Assembly (NCBI GenBank): GCA_024226335.1
Contig: JAAELY010000206.1
Location: 1 to 64,000, forward strand
DNA length: 64,000 bases
From: a bacterium
GTDB lineage: Bacteria > Myxococcota_A > UBA9160 > SZUA-336
Direction of reading: 5' to 3'
Below, in pieces: positions 9,778 to 18,683 of this stretch. The notes beneath the pieces were generated by a model, which saw only the letters and a list, made by a program, of their open reading frames with translations, had not been told where the DNA came from and did not search any database. The translations under genes and the position numbers were made by a program. The number at the start of each line of letters is the position of its first letter. Within the stretch, counting starts at the first letter, position 1.

Positions 9778-10884
9778 TCAGAACTTGGTGCGGTAGTGGT
9801 CTCCGATCAACAGATCGGTATCCGCGCGCGTCACCAACGCCAGCGACGTCTTGTCCGATGACTTCAGGACAAAGGCCTCACCGATCACGTCGTCGGGCAC
9901 GAGAACTTTCGTAAGAGTGAGTGGATCTCGCACTTCCTTGCCCTGGCGAAAGATCTCGAAACGACGCCCGGGCTTCACGCCCTGGTTCATTCCGCCGTCC
10001 AGCACCACCAGGTCACCCCCACCGCTTCGCAGCCGGTACGGCTGGTAGGCGACAATCTGTCCTTCGACCAGACCGGTGTCGCGAATCTCTCGGATTCGCG
10101 TCTCATCCTCCACGAAGGGCACGACCCGGTCGCCGGGCTGGACCTCACCGTAGGAGGTCACGATCTTTACGAACGAAGCCTCCGGGTGGATCTCGGTAAC
10201 CTCGGCTCGGCCCAGGACCTGAACGAAGTACCCCAGGAGTTCGTTTGTCCTTGGGTGCAATAGGCGCCGGCGAATGCGGAACATGGCGAAGGAATCACCG
10301 ACATGTGCCGCGCCTTCGCCAATACTGATGATCGTGCTCTGCTCCTGCGAGGACCAGTAGTTCGCGTTGTGGTTGCCCATGACCGCACCACTACCCGTGA
10401 ACTCCTCGGCCGAGACGAACGAGTAGCGCTGCATGTCCGGAACCTCGACAAAACGCTCATCGCCCATGTCGCTCGCGTCCAACGCCGCAAACGGGTCCGG
10501 GCGCTCGGCCGGAGGCGCCTTTTGCACGATCGGTGGCGGTGCAGGCGCCGCGGGCACGGGCGCAGGCTGCTCGGCATGCCGGTTGGCGAACTCTTCCGCC
10601 TCCTCAGGCGAGAGCTTCCGCATCATTCCCTTGCTGATCCAGATCAGATCTCCGGGAGTGATCAGATGGGGATCGGCGATGTCGGAGTTTTCCTTCCAGA
10701 CAGAAGGCCAGATCCAGGGCGTGCCGAGGTACGTCTTGGTGATGTCCCAAAGCGTATCTCCAGTCACGACCTTGTGGATACGTCCTTTCTTGCCGTCGGG
10801 TGATACCCCGTACCCCTGCGCCAGGCACAACCCGGGCAACGCAAGAAAAGCCAAAAATGCAATATACAAGCGGAACGAAGCCAT
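9778..10884 (-). CDS. LysM-domain periplasmic or envelope protein
   Basis: The 368-residue product starts at ATG 10884, which has a strong AAGGGGGAG about 6 bases upstream; a longer frame to 10947 lacks such a site. Residues 1-22 form a signal peptide ending LCLAQG. A LysM peptidoglycan-binding domain follows (about 38-83: VVTGDTLWDIT ... WPSVWKEN ... ITPGDLIWI), then a proline/alanine-rich linker (about 105-125) and a C-terminal region without a domain I recognise, rich in beta-strand pattern. It is likely secreted and bound to peptidoglycan. It lies 98 bases downstream of the TPR lipoprotein gene in the same direction, so both may be one transcript. It converges with valS with one base between. 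Confidence 0.85.
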   Translation of the reverse strand: MASFRLYIAFLAFLALPGLCLAQGYGVSPDGKKGRIHKVVTGDTLWDITKTYLGTPWIWPSVWKENSDIADPHLITPGDLIWISKGMMRKLSPEEAEEFANRHAEQPAPVPAAPAPPPIVQKAPPAERPDPFAALDASDMGDERFVEVPDMQRYSFVSAEEFTGSGAVMGNHNANYWSSQEQSTIISIGEGAAHVGDSFAMFRIRRRLLHPRTNELLGYFVQVLGRAEVTEIHPEASFVKIVTSYGEVQPGDRVVPFVEDETRIREIRDTGLVEGQIVAYQPYRLRSGGGDLVVLDGGMNQGVKPGRRFEIFRQGKEVRDPLTLTKVLVPDDVIGEAFVLKSSDKTSLALVTRADTDLLIGDHYRTKF

Positions 10885-10982
10885 ACGAAGCTCCCCCTTC
10901 CGCCACGAAATCGGCAGTACGCGCGAGCCACTTGAGGGGAGCTTCAAGATCCCGGGAGCCGAAGTTTCAGAACCAGGTGCGC

Positions 10983-13421
10983 TCAGGACTTCTCGAGCTT
11001 CTCCAGAAGTTCCTCGGCATCCTTGCGTTCGGCGAAGCTGGCAACCTCATCGAGTGCCCGCCGCAGTTCGCTGATGGCTCGTCCCGTCTCACCGTTGTCC
11101 TCGTAGGACTTCGCGAGGTGATAGCGAACCGTACCGCGCAGGGGATGCGCCTCCGGGTAGCCCTCGATGGCCTCGCGGAACAGTGAGATGGCCGCGGCGG
11201 GGATGCCCTTCTTGTACATGATCCAGCCGAGGGTATCGGTGACGCTCGGGTTTCCGGGAAGGGCTTCTTTGGCGTCCTGTGCCAGCTGAAGAGCGCGATC
11301 GAGCTGCTTTTCGGTCGGAGACTGAGCGTTTGCCAGCAACCAGGCCAGATTATTCTTGGCCTCTGGCTGAGACTCGTCGAGCTTCAAGACCTCCTCATAG
11401 CTGGCTTTCGCTTCTTCCGTACGCAGCAGAGATTCGTATAGGACCGCCAGCTGCAAACGCACGCTCGCATCCTCGGGGAAGCTATCGCGTGCGCGCTTGT
11501 AGGTTTCGACCGCGTCATCTACTCGGCCCAGGCTGCGGTACAGTTCCGCCAGAGATACGAGAGGCTCGATTCGCTTCGATCCCTTGCTCAACGACATCTT
11601 CAGATCGGCTTCGATCGCATCCGCTTTCTCCATGTCCATACCAGAGACGGTGCTGAGGCGAACCCGGCCGCGCAGGTCGTAGAGAGCGGGGTTGTCGGGT
11701 TGATCGATGATCCACTCGTCGAGGCGGTCCAGCGCCTTCTCGGGGTCGCGACTGGTTACATCGACGGCGATGATCTCTCGCATCACGTCTTCGCTGGTCG
11801 GATCGGCCTTGAGCATCCCCTCGAGCAGTTTTCGCGCCCCATCGCGATCGCGCGACCGGCGCAACAGTCGGGCGATATGCAACTTGACCGTGGTCGACAC
11901 GTCTACTCCCGCATCCCCCACGCCCTTGAGGACGTCACGCGCTTCGTGCTGTCGGTCGAGGCGAATCAGAGCTTCCGCATAGGTCAGGCGAAGCTGCATG
12001 TCGTTTGGATTGCGCGTGAGTCCGGTCTTCGATTCACGTGCGGCCAGCTCGTTCTCGCCTGTGCGCAAGTAGAGCACCGCGAGCTGTGAACGCGCGGGGT
12101 AGTTCTGCGCGTCGAGTTGCAGCGCGGACAGGTACTCACTGCGAGCGAGGTCATCCTGTTTCATCGCCATATAGGCACTACCGAGAAGCACATGCGCGTT
12201 CGCCGTGGGTTGTTCATCGATCACGCGACGCAGGCTAGTGGCAGCCTCCTCATACTTGCTTTCCAGCAGGAAGAACTTGCCTTCGTTGAACAGACCCATC
12301 GTACTCTTGGGATTCTCCTCGAGTACCTGCCGCACGACGCTCCACGCCTCTTCGGGGATCTCCGCGGTTCCATCTTCGTTCGGAACGACGAGCATCTCCG
12401 AACGACGCAGACGTGCTTGCTCGGACATCGGATCCAAATCCAGCGCACGCTGGATCGTCTCCAGCGCTTCCTCACGAGCGCCGATCTGGCGATGGTATTC
12501 CGCGAGAACCAGAACCGGTTCGACGTCTTCAGGATGCTGCTGAACATTCTCCTCGAGCATGGAAACAGCCTTTTCCTTGTCTCCTTGCGTGTAGTAGAAC
12601 TTCGCCAGTGCCTGGAGAATCTTCGGGTTTGCGGGATCGTCTGCCTTCGCGCTGAGCAGGACCTTTTCGGCTTCCCCGGACTTGCGTTGGTTCAGGTGGA
12701 AGTTGGCCAGGAAGAACTGCGCGTTCGTTTTCTGTTCCTTGTCTTCCGCAGCGTCGACCGCGGCCCTCATCTCGACTAGGGCTTCCTCGGGCCGCTGCAG
12801 TAGCGCCAGATAGCGTGCAAGACTCAGGTGGTTGGCCATCGTCGGCTCGACCTTCAAAAGCCTGCGCATGTACTCTTCGGCGCCGGTCGAATCTCCCGAT
12901 CGGCTCAGGGCTTGCGCCTTGAGCGACAGCGCGCTCTTGCTCTCGGGATCCAGTTCGAGGGCCTTGTCCACGTCCTCCATCAGCCCGGCGAAGTCGCCTT
13001 TCACAGACTTCTGCGCTCCGCGCAAGAGCAGCGCCTCGACGTTGTTCGGATCCTGCTCGAGCACTGCAGCGATATGCTCGGCGGCCGAGTCGTAACGTCG
13101 AGCCGTGAACTCGACTTTGGCCACCTTCATGCGCCATTCGGTGTTATCCGGCGCCAATCGGGCGGTCTCGTTGTACTGCCAGAGCGCCTCGCCGTACTCC
13201 TCCAGATTCCAGAGGGTTTCAGCCATCTTGTAGTGCGCTTCCGCGTCGTCGGGAGTGAGTTGCAGGAGGTTGAGGAACTCGATCTTGGCTTCACTCCACT
13301 CCTCATCCTCGAAATACTGGAATGCGGCCGTGTGGTGCTTTTCGATCTTCTCCTCTTGAGAGGTGCACGCCAGCGCCAGTAGCACCAGAAGGGAACCGAT
13401 AATCCTCGCCGTTCGCATCAC
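10983..13421 (-). CDS. Large TPR-repeat lipoprotein (PrsT-like)
   Basis: An 812-residue protein with a lipoprotein signal: hydrophobic residues 7-18 and a lipobox LALAC with Cys19. The rest is almost entirely tetratricopeptide repeats, for example AEAHYKMAETLWNLEEYGEA, PNNVEALLLRGAQ and PEAKNNLAWLLANAQ, about 15-18 repeats by eye. The architecture and N-terminus resemble the TPR lipoprotein PrsT of PEP-CTERM/exopolysaccharide systems, which would link it to the polysaccharide locus at 34-64 kb, but this is a resemblance and not a proof. Start ATG 13421 has AGAGGAG about 7 bases upstream. Likely role: envelope scaffold for polysaccharide or secretion machinery. Confidence 0.85.
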   Translation of the reverse strand: MMRTARIIGSLLVLLALACTSQEEKIEKHHTAAFQYFEDEEWSEAKIEFLNLLQLTPDDAEAHYKMAETLWNLEEYGEALWQYNETARLAPDNTEWRMKVAKVEFTARRYDSAAEHIAAVLEQDPNNVEALLLRGAQKSVKGDFAGLMEDVDKALELDPESKSALSLKAQALSRSGDSTGAEEYMRRLLKVEPTMANHLSLARYLALLQRPEEALVEMRAAVDAAEDKEQKTNAQFFLANFHLNQRKSGEAEKVLLSAKADDPANPKILQALAKFYYTQGDKEKAVSMLEENVQQHPEDVEPVLVLAEYHRQIGAREEALETIQRALDLDPMSEQARLRRSEMLVVPNEDGTAEIPEEAWSVVRQVLEENPKSTMGLFNEGKFFLLESKYEEAATSLRRVIDEQPTANAHVLLGSAYMAMKQDDLARSEYLSALQLDAQNYPARSQLAVLYLRTGENELAARESKTGLTRNPNDMQLRLTYAEALIRLDRQHEARDVLKGVGDAGVDVSTTVKLHIARLLRRSRDRDGARKLLEGMLKADPTSEDVMREIIAVDVTSRDPEKALDRLDEWIIDQPDNPALYDLRGRVRLSTVSGMDMEKADAIEADLKMSLSKGSKRIEPLVSLAELYRSLGRVDDAVETYKRARDSFPEDASVRLQLAVLYESLLRTEEAKASYEEVLKLDESQPEAKNNLAWLLANAQSPTEKQLDRALQLAQDAKEALPGNPSVTDTLGWIMYKKGIPAAAISLFREAIEGYPEAHPLRGTVRYHLAKSYEDNGETGRAISELRRALDEVASFAERKDAEELLEKLEKS

Positions 13422-13442
13422 AAGACTCCTCTAGCTCAGTCG

Positions 13443-13460
13443 GCTCTCCTCCTGGAGAGC
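13443..13460 (-). other. Leader hairpin upstream of TPR lipoprotein gene
   Basis: GCTCTCC and GGAGAGC form a perfect 7-bp stem around a 4-base loop. On the minus strand it lies between the sigma-54 activator stop (13547) and the lipoprotein start (13421), about 20 bases before the start. It buries a purine-rich AGGAGGAG, while the functional-looking AGAGGAG lies further downstream. It could end the regulator transcript or modulate translation; there is no U-tract. Confidence 0.4.
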
Positions 13461-13546
13461 TTCGAAGGGGGGGACCGTAGCAACACCTCGGCTCGGGTTC
13501 CTCCCTATTCGCGAGAAGCAACCGAGCCGGTGCTCTGTACGGCAGT

Positions 13547-14941
13547 CTACGCTGGGCCGCAGTTTTTTCGCCAGCCTGGATGGGTGATGCCCAGACGGGT
13601 AATCCGGTAGTTGAGCTTTCTACGACTCATGCGCAGCAGATCGGCGGCGTCCTTCTGGACCCAGTTCGCCCTCTCGAGCGCCTGCAGGATCAGCTGCCGT
13701 TCGGCTTCACTGTAGTCAATACCCCCCGACGGCAGCTGAAACCCCACCGGGTCGGTGTCCGGAGGAGACCCGGCTTCGCTGGAAAGACAGTTCAAGGACA
13801 GGCGCTCGGCCTGGATCTGATCGGAGTCCTCCAGCAGTACCGCGCGCTCCAGCACATTCCGGAGTTCACGGACGTTGCCGGGCCACGCGTAGCTCGCCAG
13901 AGCCTTCGCGACCCCCGGTGCCAGGGAAAGTCGATCCCGGCCCTGGGCGGAGGCAAATTCGCTCACGAACTGCTCTGCCAACTCGGGGATGTCGGTCGGG
14001 TGTTCTCTCAGCGGAGGCAGGTGCACTGGCACGACGTTCAGGCGATAGAACAAATCCTCGCGAAAGCGCCCGCGAGCGATCAGTTCGGGCAGATCCTGGT
14101 TGGTGGCTGCGATGACCCGGACATCGACCCGGATGGTCCGCGTCCCACCCAGACGTTCGAACTCCTGCTCCTGGAGGGCACGCAGCACCTTCGCCTGAGT
14201 CCGAAGTTGCATATCCCCGATCTCGTCGAGAAAGAGCGTGCCCTCATCCGCTTCCTCGAAACGGCCGATCCGACGCTGCTCCGCGCCCGTGAACGCCCCG
14301 CGTTCGTGACCGAAGAGTTCACTTTCGAGCAGCGGATCGGGCAGCGCCGCGCAGTTCACCTTGACCATCGCTTCGGCCCGGCGGGGTGAGCCCGCGTGGA
14401 TCAGACCGGCAACCAGTTCCTTGCCCGTTCCGGTTTCCCCCGTGATCAGCACCGTGGCTCGACCGCGCGCGATGCGTCCCACATGATCGCGAAGTTCGAG
14501 CATTGCCGAACTTCCGCCGCGCAGACGCGTTGCCGGATCGATCGCTCCTGCGCGCTCGGACTCGCGTCGGGCTCCCAGCGCGCGACGCACCTCTAGAGAG
14601 CGCTCGACCCGCAGCTCCAGTTCCTCGAGATCGAACGGCAGGAGCAGAAAATCGTCCGCCCCCTCTTTTAGCGCGGCGATTCCCGCCTCGATCATGCCGT
14701 GGGGGCAGAGGGCGACGACCGCGATTCGCGGCCAGCGCTGAATGCCCGCCTGCAGCCGTTCACGACCGGTACCGTTGTTCCCGGGAAACTCTACGACGAG
14801 AACGTCGGGGCGGGGCGACTCGGGCAGATCTCCGGATTCGGTCGAGAATCCGCGAGCCTCGAAGGCCTGCGATACCCGAGAGCAGACGACTGGGTCGTCC
14901 AGGACCAGCCAGACAAGCGGTTGCACCATTACCCCATCCAA
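13547..14941 (-). CDS. Sigma-54-dependent activator with degenerate receiver domain
   Basis: A 464-residue NtrC-type protein. Residues about 8-125 fold like a receiver, but the phosphoacceptor position reads VLVVEFPG with Glu51 where Asp is expected, the switch Thr/Ser position looks like Cys79, and the conserved Lys before Pro is Leu101. The acidic pair Asp15-Asp16 remains. The AAA+ domain is intact: Walker A GETGTGKE (168-175), sigma-54-contacting GAFTGA, Walker B GTLFLDEIGDM and the arginine-finger region. A Fis-type helix-turn-helix ends the protein. The Glu probably mimics phosphorylation, so activity may be constitutive or controlled otherwise. No partner kinase is adjacent. It lies upstream of the TPR lipoprotein gene. 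Confidence 0.92.
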   Translation of the reverse strand: MDGVMVQPLVWLVLDDPVVCSRVSQAFEARGFSTESGDLPESPRPDVLVVEFPGNNGTGRERLQAGIQRWPRIAVVALCPHGMIEAGIAALKEGADDFLLLPFDLEELELRVERSLEVRRALGARRESERAGAIDPATRLRGGSSAMLELRDHVGRIARGRATVLITGETGTGKELVAGLIHAGSPRRAEAMVKVNCAALPDPLLESELFGHERGAFTGAEQRRIGRFEEADEGTLFLDEIGDMQLRTQAKVLRALQEQEFERLGGTRTIRVDVRVIAATNQDLPELIARGRFREDLFYRLNVVPVHLPPLREHPTDIPELAEQFVSEFASAQGRDRLSLAPGVAKALASYAWPGNVRELRNVLERAVLLEDSDQIQAERLSLNCLSSEAGSPPDTDPVGFQLPSGGIDYSEAERQLILQALERANWVQKDAADLLRMSRRKLNYRITRLGITHPGWRKNCGPA

Positions 14942-15036
14942 GAACGAAAACGTGCTTCGCCTATCGGGCGCTCGATTGGCCCAACTTGAACGGATCGTGC
15001 CTGGTGCCCCGAGGTACGGTTTCGACCTGGCCCTTC

Positions 15037-15834
15037 TCAGCCGCGCTCGCTCAGCTTCGTGAAATCAGGTGCGCGTTTCTCCTTGAACGCGGCCAGCGCT
15101 TCGCGGTTCGCCGGACCGCCGACGAGCTTCGCAAATCGGCTGTTTTCACGTGCGCGCGCCGCGCGGACCTGTTCGAGCCGGGTGTCGAGAACTAACTGCT
15201 TCGTAGCTACGAGCGAGTCGATCGGCATGGCGGCGATCTCCCGTGCGACCTCGAGAGTCTGCGGGAGCAGCTCATCGGGCTCACAGACGCGCCAAGCCAG
15301 GCCGATCTCGACCGCGCGTTCGGCGTCGATCCAGTTTGCGGTATAGAGAAGATGTGCGGCGTTCTGCCAGCCCACACGCTCGGGAAGGAGTGCGCTATTC
15401 CCCGCCTCGACGGTGACGCCCAGACTCGCAAAGGGTGCGCGCAGACGGGCACCACGAGCGATCAACACGAGATCACAGTGTGGCAGGAACGTGAGACCAA
15501 TCCCCACCCCGATCCCGTTGACCGCCGCGAGCAGCGGTTTTGGGAAACTCTCGACGGTCTCGATGAAGGGTTGGAATCCGTGGCGCTCACCTGCGGGGTG
15601 GCGCGCTGGATTTGCCATCTCCGCGAGATCCTGGCCGGCGCTAAAAGCGCGGCCAGCTCCGGTAACGACGACTGTGGCAATCCCGGGGTCGGACGCTGCA
15701 TCGCGTAGCGCATCGCCCACTGCGTCGTACAACTGATCGTCGAAGGCATTGAGAGCGTCCGGACGATCGAGCGTCAGTAGGCGAATCCGACCCTCGTCTT
15801 CGACACGGAGTCCACGTTCCGCGAAACCGCTCAT
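15037..15834 (-). CDS. Enoyl-CoA hydratase/isomerase family protein
   Basis: A 265-residue crotonase-fold protein. The CoA-binding/oxyanion segment GAGRAFSAGQDLAEM is at about 60-74 and the second oxyanion helix region NGIGVGIGLTFLPHCDLV near 109-127. A Glu in VTVEAGNSALLPERVG occupies a catalytic acid position seen in hydratases/isomerases. It should act on an acyl-CoA in beta-oxidation or a related pathway. The start ATG at 15834 overlaps the stop of the VOC gene (ATGA), so the two are coupled. The exact substrate cannot be read from sequence. Confidence 0.9.
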   Translation of the reverse strand: MSGFAERGLRVEDEGRIRLLTLDRPDALNAFDDQLYDAVGDALRDAASDPGIATVVVTGAGRAFSAGQDLAEMANPARHPAGERHGFQPFIETVESFPKPLLAAVNGIGVGIGLTFLPHCDLVLIARGARLRAPFASLGVTVEAGNSALLPERVGWQNAAHLLYTANWIDAERAVEIGLAWRVCEPDELLPQTLEVAREIAAMPIDSLVATKQLVLDTRLEQVRAARARENSRFAKLVGGPANREALAAFKEKRAPDFTKLSERG

Positions 15835-16697
15835 GCGTCGTCCCTTACTCGCTCGGGCGAACCCGACCAGCTCCAGGCCTGGCTACGACGAGACAACCCC
15901 AGCATCATTCCCCCGAGTGCCGGTGGATGCAGGAAGACTGTGTCCGCACCTGCTCCCTTGCGCTTCTCGACGGGCGGCACGGTGGTATGGCCCGCGCCCG
16001 TTTCGAGAGCGCGCTTCTCGATGCTCGCGAGTTCGCCGCTCTCGGCGAAGGCCATGTAGAGACTCTCGCCACAACGAGCGAAGAATCGGCCCATGGTGTT
16101 CTCGGGCACACTCGGTGTGATCATCTCGATCCGGTCGAGACGCTCCGGATCAAAGAGCGTCAGGGTTCCCGCGTAGCCGTAGTGGTCGGAGTCGATCGGG
16201 ACGAACGCAGCTCCATCGAGGCCGAAGATATCGGCGAAGCGCGGAACGGCGCTCTTCGCGTCACTCACCAGATTCGTCACCTCGTAGAGAAAGTCGATCG
16301 CACCCACGGATTCGCGCTCTTCGTGCTTGCTGATCACCATTCGCAGACCGTGGCCGTCGCGGCCCTGCGAGTCGACGTGAAGCTGGCTGGTTTCGCACAG
16401 GACTTCGATTCCAGCCCCGCGCAGTCGCGCCTCGAGAGCAGCAACGTCGGGCGTCGCTGCTCCCGCGGCGAAAAGATGCGCACCCCGGGCCGCGAGCGCA
16501 TCCGCGACCGGCCCTGCGCCGTCGGGTTCGAGGATTTCTACGAAGCCCCGCCCGAGCCTGTAACTGGATCGCCGAGCGCCGAGTCCTCGCAGCTTGTCTT
16601 CCCCTGCGGGCTCGGCTCCGAGCAGGCTCGTCCAGCCGCTCGCCGCGTTCGCCGCATCCGGAACGGCCAGTTGTATTCGGTCGATTCGAGTCAACAT
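15831..16697 (-). CDS. VOC (glyoxalase-like) family protein
   Basis: The 288-residue protein starts at ATG 16697 behind a perfect AGGAGG about 6 bases upstream. It begins IDRIQLAVPDAANAASGWTS, the typical first strand of a vicinal-oxygen-chelate module, and has a second module starting near AIDFLYEVTNLVSDA with KHEE and later IEMITPS. Such two-module proteins include extradiol dioxygenases and isomerases that use a divalent metal. Substrate unknown. Coupling to the downstream enoyl-CoA hydratase suggests a shared acyl-CoA or aromatic/steroid degradation role. The 213 bases between this gene and the divergent UPF0178 gene probably hold both promoters; I see no clear -10/-35 pair. Confidence 0.82.
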   Translation of the reverse strand: MLTRIDRIQLAVPDAANAASGWTSLLGAEPAGEDKLRGLGARRSSYRLGRGFVEILEPDGAGPVADALAARGAHLFAAGAATPDVAALEARLRGAGIEVLCETSQLHVDSQGRDGHGLRMVISKHEERESVGAIDFLYEVTNLVSDAKSAVPRFADIFGLDGAAFVPIDSDHYGYAGTLTLFDPERLDRIEMITPSVPENTMGRFFARCGESLYMAFAESGELASIEKRALETGAGHTTVPPVEKRKGAGADTVFLHPPALGGMMLGLSRRSQAWSWSGSPERVRDDA

Positions 16698-16910
16698 CGG
16701 CTTCCTCCTGGAGAGGGAAATTCCCACCCGGCCGACGATATCACGACGCGTTCGGCGAGAACGATGCCGCAGATCGCATCGCCACCTGTAGGATGAGCGC
16801 TCTCATGGACGCTCCTTGCCACGACCTGTTGTCCGCGCGACCGCCTGCTCGAACTCGGGTGCGGCCCTACCTCTGGAAAAGCGTCCGAAAAAGAGTGGGG
16901 AAGACCTCGC

Positions 16911-17411
16911 ATGGAAAATCCTGAAGGACTCGCGGACGCAAGAGGGGAAGCGTCGACCCGGATCCTGGTCGACGCCGACGCCTGCCCGGTCAAGGAAGAA
17001 GTCTATCGCGTCGCTGCGCGGCGACGCATTCCCGTTCTGCTGGTCGCGAATAGCCGTATGGGAATCCCCGAGGATCTCGAGATACAGATGATCGTGGTCG
17101 GACGCGATCTCGACGCGGCCGACGATTGGATCGCAGAACACGTAAAACCCTGCGACGTGGTCATCACGGCCGACATCCCACTGGCCGCTCGCTGTCTGAA
17201 ACAGGGTGCGCGCGTGCTGGGCAATAACGGTCGCCCCTTTACCGAGGAGTCCATCGGCAGCGCTCTCGCCACCCGCGATCTGAAGGCTCAGCTTCGCGAA
17301 ATGGGAGTCGAGTCGTCCGGGCCGAAAGAGTTTTCGCCCAAAGACCGATCGCGCTTCCTCTCGAGACTCGATCAACTCGTCGGTGAAGCCCAGAGGGTGT
17401 CGCGGGCCTGA
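16911..17411 (+). CDS. UPF0178 (YaiI/YqxD) family protein
   Basis: A 166-residue protein matching the DUF188/YaiI family: RILVDADACPVKEEVYR near residues 17-33, then VANSRM, DLDAADDWIAEHV, DVVITADIPLA and LGNNGRPF, all in the family order. The fold is PIN-like, with the aspartates of DADACP and ITADIPL in metal-binding positions, but the family has no firmly assigned function. The start at ATG 16911 has GGGGAAG upstream. The C-terminal tail (about 145-166) is variable in the family. It is followed by a terminator-like hairpin. Confidence 0.9.
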   Translation: MENPEGLADARGEASTRILVDADACPVKEEVYRVAARRRIPVLLVANSRMGIPEDLEIQMIVVGRDLDAADDWIAEHVKPCDVVITADIPLAARCLKQGARVLGNNGRPFTEESIGSALATRDLKAQLREMGVESSGPKEFSPKDRSRFLSRLDQLVGEAQRVSRA

Positions 17412-17442
17412 GAGGCAGGCGCTTCCGAGGCCCCGTTTTCTT
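17404..17442 (+). terminator. Possible intrinsic terminator after UPF0178 gene
   Basis: GGGCCT at 17404-17409 pairs with AGGCCC at 17428-17433, followed by CGTTTTCTT. The stem is short (6 bp) with an 18-base loop that contains a minor inner stem. The T-rich tail on the plus strand fits termination of the UPF0178 transcript, whose stop codon sits inside the left arm region. Confidence 0.4.
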
Positions 17443-17492
17443 CCCGACGGAACGCTACCTTCTCCGCGGGCAAAGGCGCAGGAGGCCATACC

Positions 17493-18338
17493 ATGGAGCG
17501 AGCGCTGACCTCGTCACTCCCCGATGGCGTGAACATCACGTACCGACGCATGCACTTCGAACTCGATGCAGAGGTTCCCCGTTACTGGCACGGCGGAGAT
17601 CCCGGCAAGACCCACTTCTTCACGGCGCTATCCCTGCTCTTTCCCGAGGGCGAGAAGTTCTTCATCGATTCCGTGCGGCACTTCGAAGACGCGGACCTGG
17701 ACCCGAAGACCCGCGAAGAGATTCGCGAGTTCGTCAAACAGGAAGCACACCACACGTACCAGCATCGGATCTACAACTCCCTCGTCGCGGCGCAGGGACT
17801 GAACACCGAATGCTACGAGAATTTTCTGCGACGCGCTCTTGGCCTGGTGCGGAAGATCATGTCCCACAAGACTCAATTGGCCATCACCGTGGCACTCGAG
17901 CATTTCACCGCCGTTCTGGCGAACCAACTGCTCACGAACCCGGATCTCACCAAAGGCATGCACTCCGCAGTCAAACCTCTTTGGCTGTGGCACGCGGTCG
18001 AAGAGACCGAACACAAGGCAGTGTGCTTCGACGTCTATCAGCAGGTCGGTGGCCAGTACTGGATGCGCGTGCTGGTGATGGCGAGGATCATGATGGGGTT
18101 CCCGGTGATGATCACGCTCTTCCAACTGGGCATCCTCTTTTCCGACCCGCGGTCGGGGAGTCTGCGGACGCTGTGGAAGAGCCTGCTCTTCATCTGGGGC
18201 AAGGGGGGCTTCGTCAGAGCCGTCCTTCCGGAACTCAAGACCTTCTTCCGCCGCGAATTCCACCCCTGGGATGTCGACAATCGAGATCTGATCCCCGCGT
18301 GGGAGGTCGAAAACACGCAGTACCTCGCACGCGGATGA
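17493..18338 (+). CDS. Predicted metal-dependent hydrolase (PF10118-like)
   Basis: A 281-residue protein of the predicted metal-dependent hydrolase family often found in proteobacteria and actinobacteria with many acyl-CoA enzymes. It shows the family pattern HFFTALSLLFPEGEKFFI (about 40-57), EAHHTYQH (about 88-95), ALEHFTA (about 132) and WHAVEETEHKAVCFDVY (about 166-182). These Glu/His clusters resemble a ferritin-like di-metal site, which is an inference. One hydrophobic segment (about 192-215) may associate with the membrane. Start ATG 17493 has AGGAGG 7 bases upstream. Function in the cell is not established. Confidence 0.85.
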   Translation: MERALTSSLPDGVNITYRRMHFELDAEVPRYWHGGDPGKTHFFTALSLLFPEGEKFFIDSVRHFEDADLDPKTREEIREFVKQEAHHTYQHRIYNSLVAAQGLNTECYENFLRRALGLVRKIMSHKTQLAITVALEHFTAVLANQLLTNPDLTKGMHSAVKPLWLWHAVEETEHKAVCFDVYQQVGGQYWMRVLVMARIMMGFPVMITLFQLGILFSDPRSGSLRTLWKSLLFIWGKGGFVRAVLPELKTFFRREFHPWDVDNRDLIPAWEVENTQYLARG

Positions 18339-18339
18339 G

Positions 18340-18680
18340 TTTCCGCTAGCGAGTTCGCATCGGCGCATCGGCGAACGAAGAGCACCCTCTTCCAGATCTT
18401 CTCCTCGCTCCAGCCGACCTCCGACTCCGGTCCATAAGCGGGCATGGCGGAGCGCTCACCGCCTCCCGTCAGTATCTGGTAGAAGAGTTGGCCATCGCTG
18501 CGGGTTGCCATGAAGGCCGCATCGGAATAATCACGGGGTGCCACCCGCTGCACGGCCGCATTCTCATCCGACCCCGTCCATCAGCGCCGTGACAACGCTT
18601 GCACTGAGCTTTGTACTGGCGTGCGAAATAGCGAATCCGGTCTTCGGAAATCGTCAGGCACAATCTTCCGGGCCCAACCC
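18340..18680 (-). pseudogene. Frameshifted cytochrome c remnant
   Basis: Two minus-strand frames together encode a class I cytochrome c. The first gives RIRYFARQYKAQCKRCHGAD with the haem motif CKRCH at 18589-18603. After a frameshift near 18565-18578 (GC-rich run), the next frame continues VAPRDYSDAAFMATRSDGQ, LFYQILTGGGERSAMPAYGP and WSEEKIWKRVLFVRRCADAN, which is the expected C-terminal half with the axial Met in AMPAYGP. No signal peptide is present before the haem motif because sodB occupies that region, and no stop follows the natural C-terminus. The remnant follows sodB in the same direction. A base-calling or assembly error could explain the frameshift, but not the missing N-terminus. 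Confidence 0.75.
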
Positions 18681-18683
18681 GAA

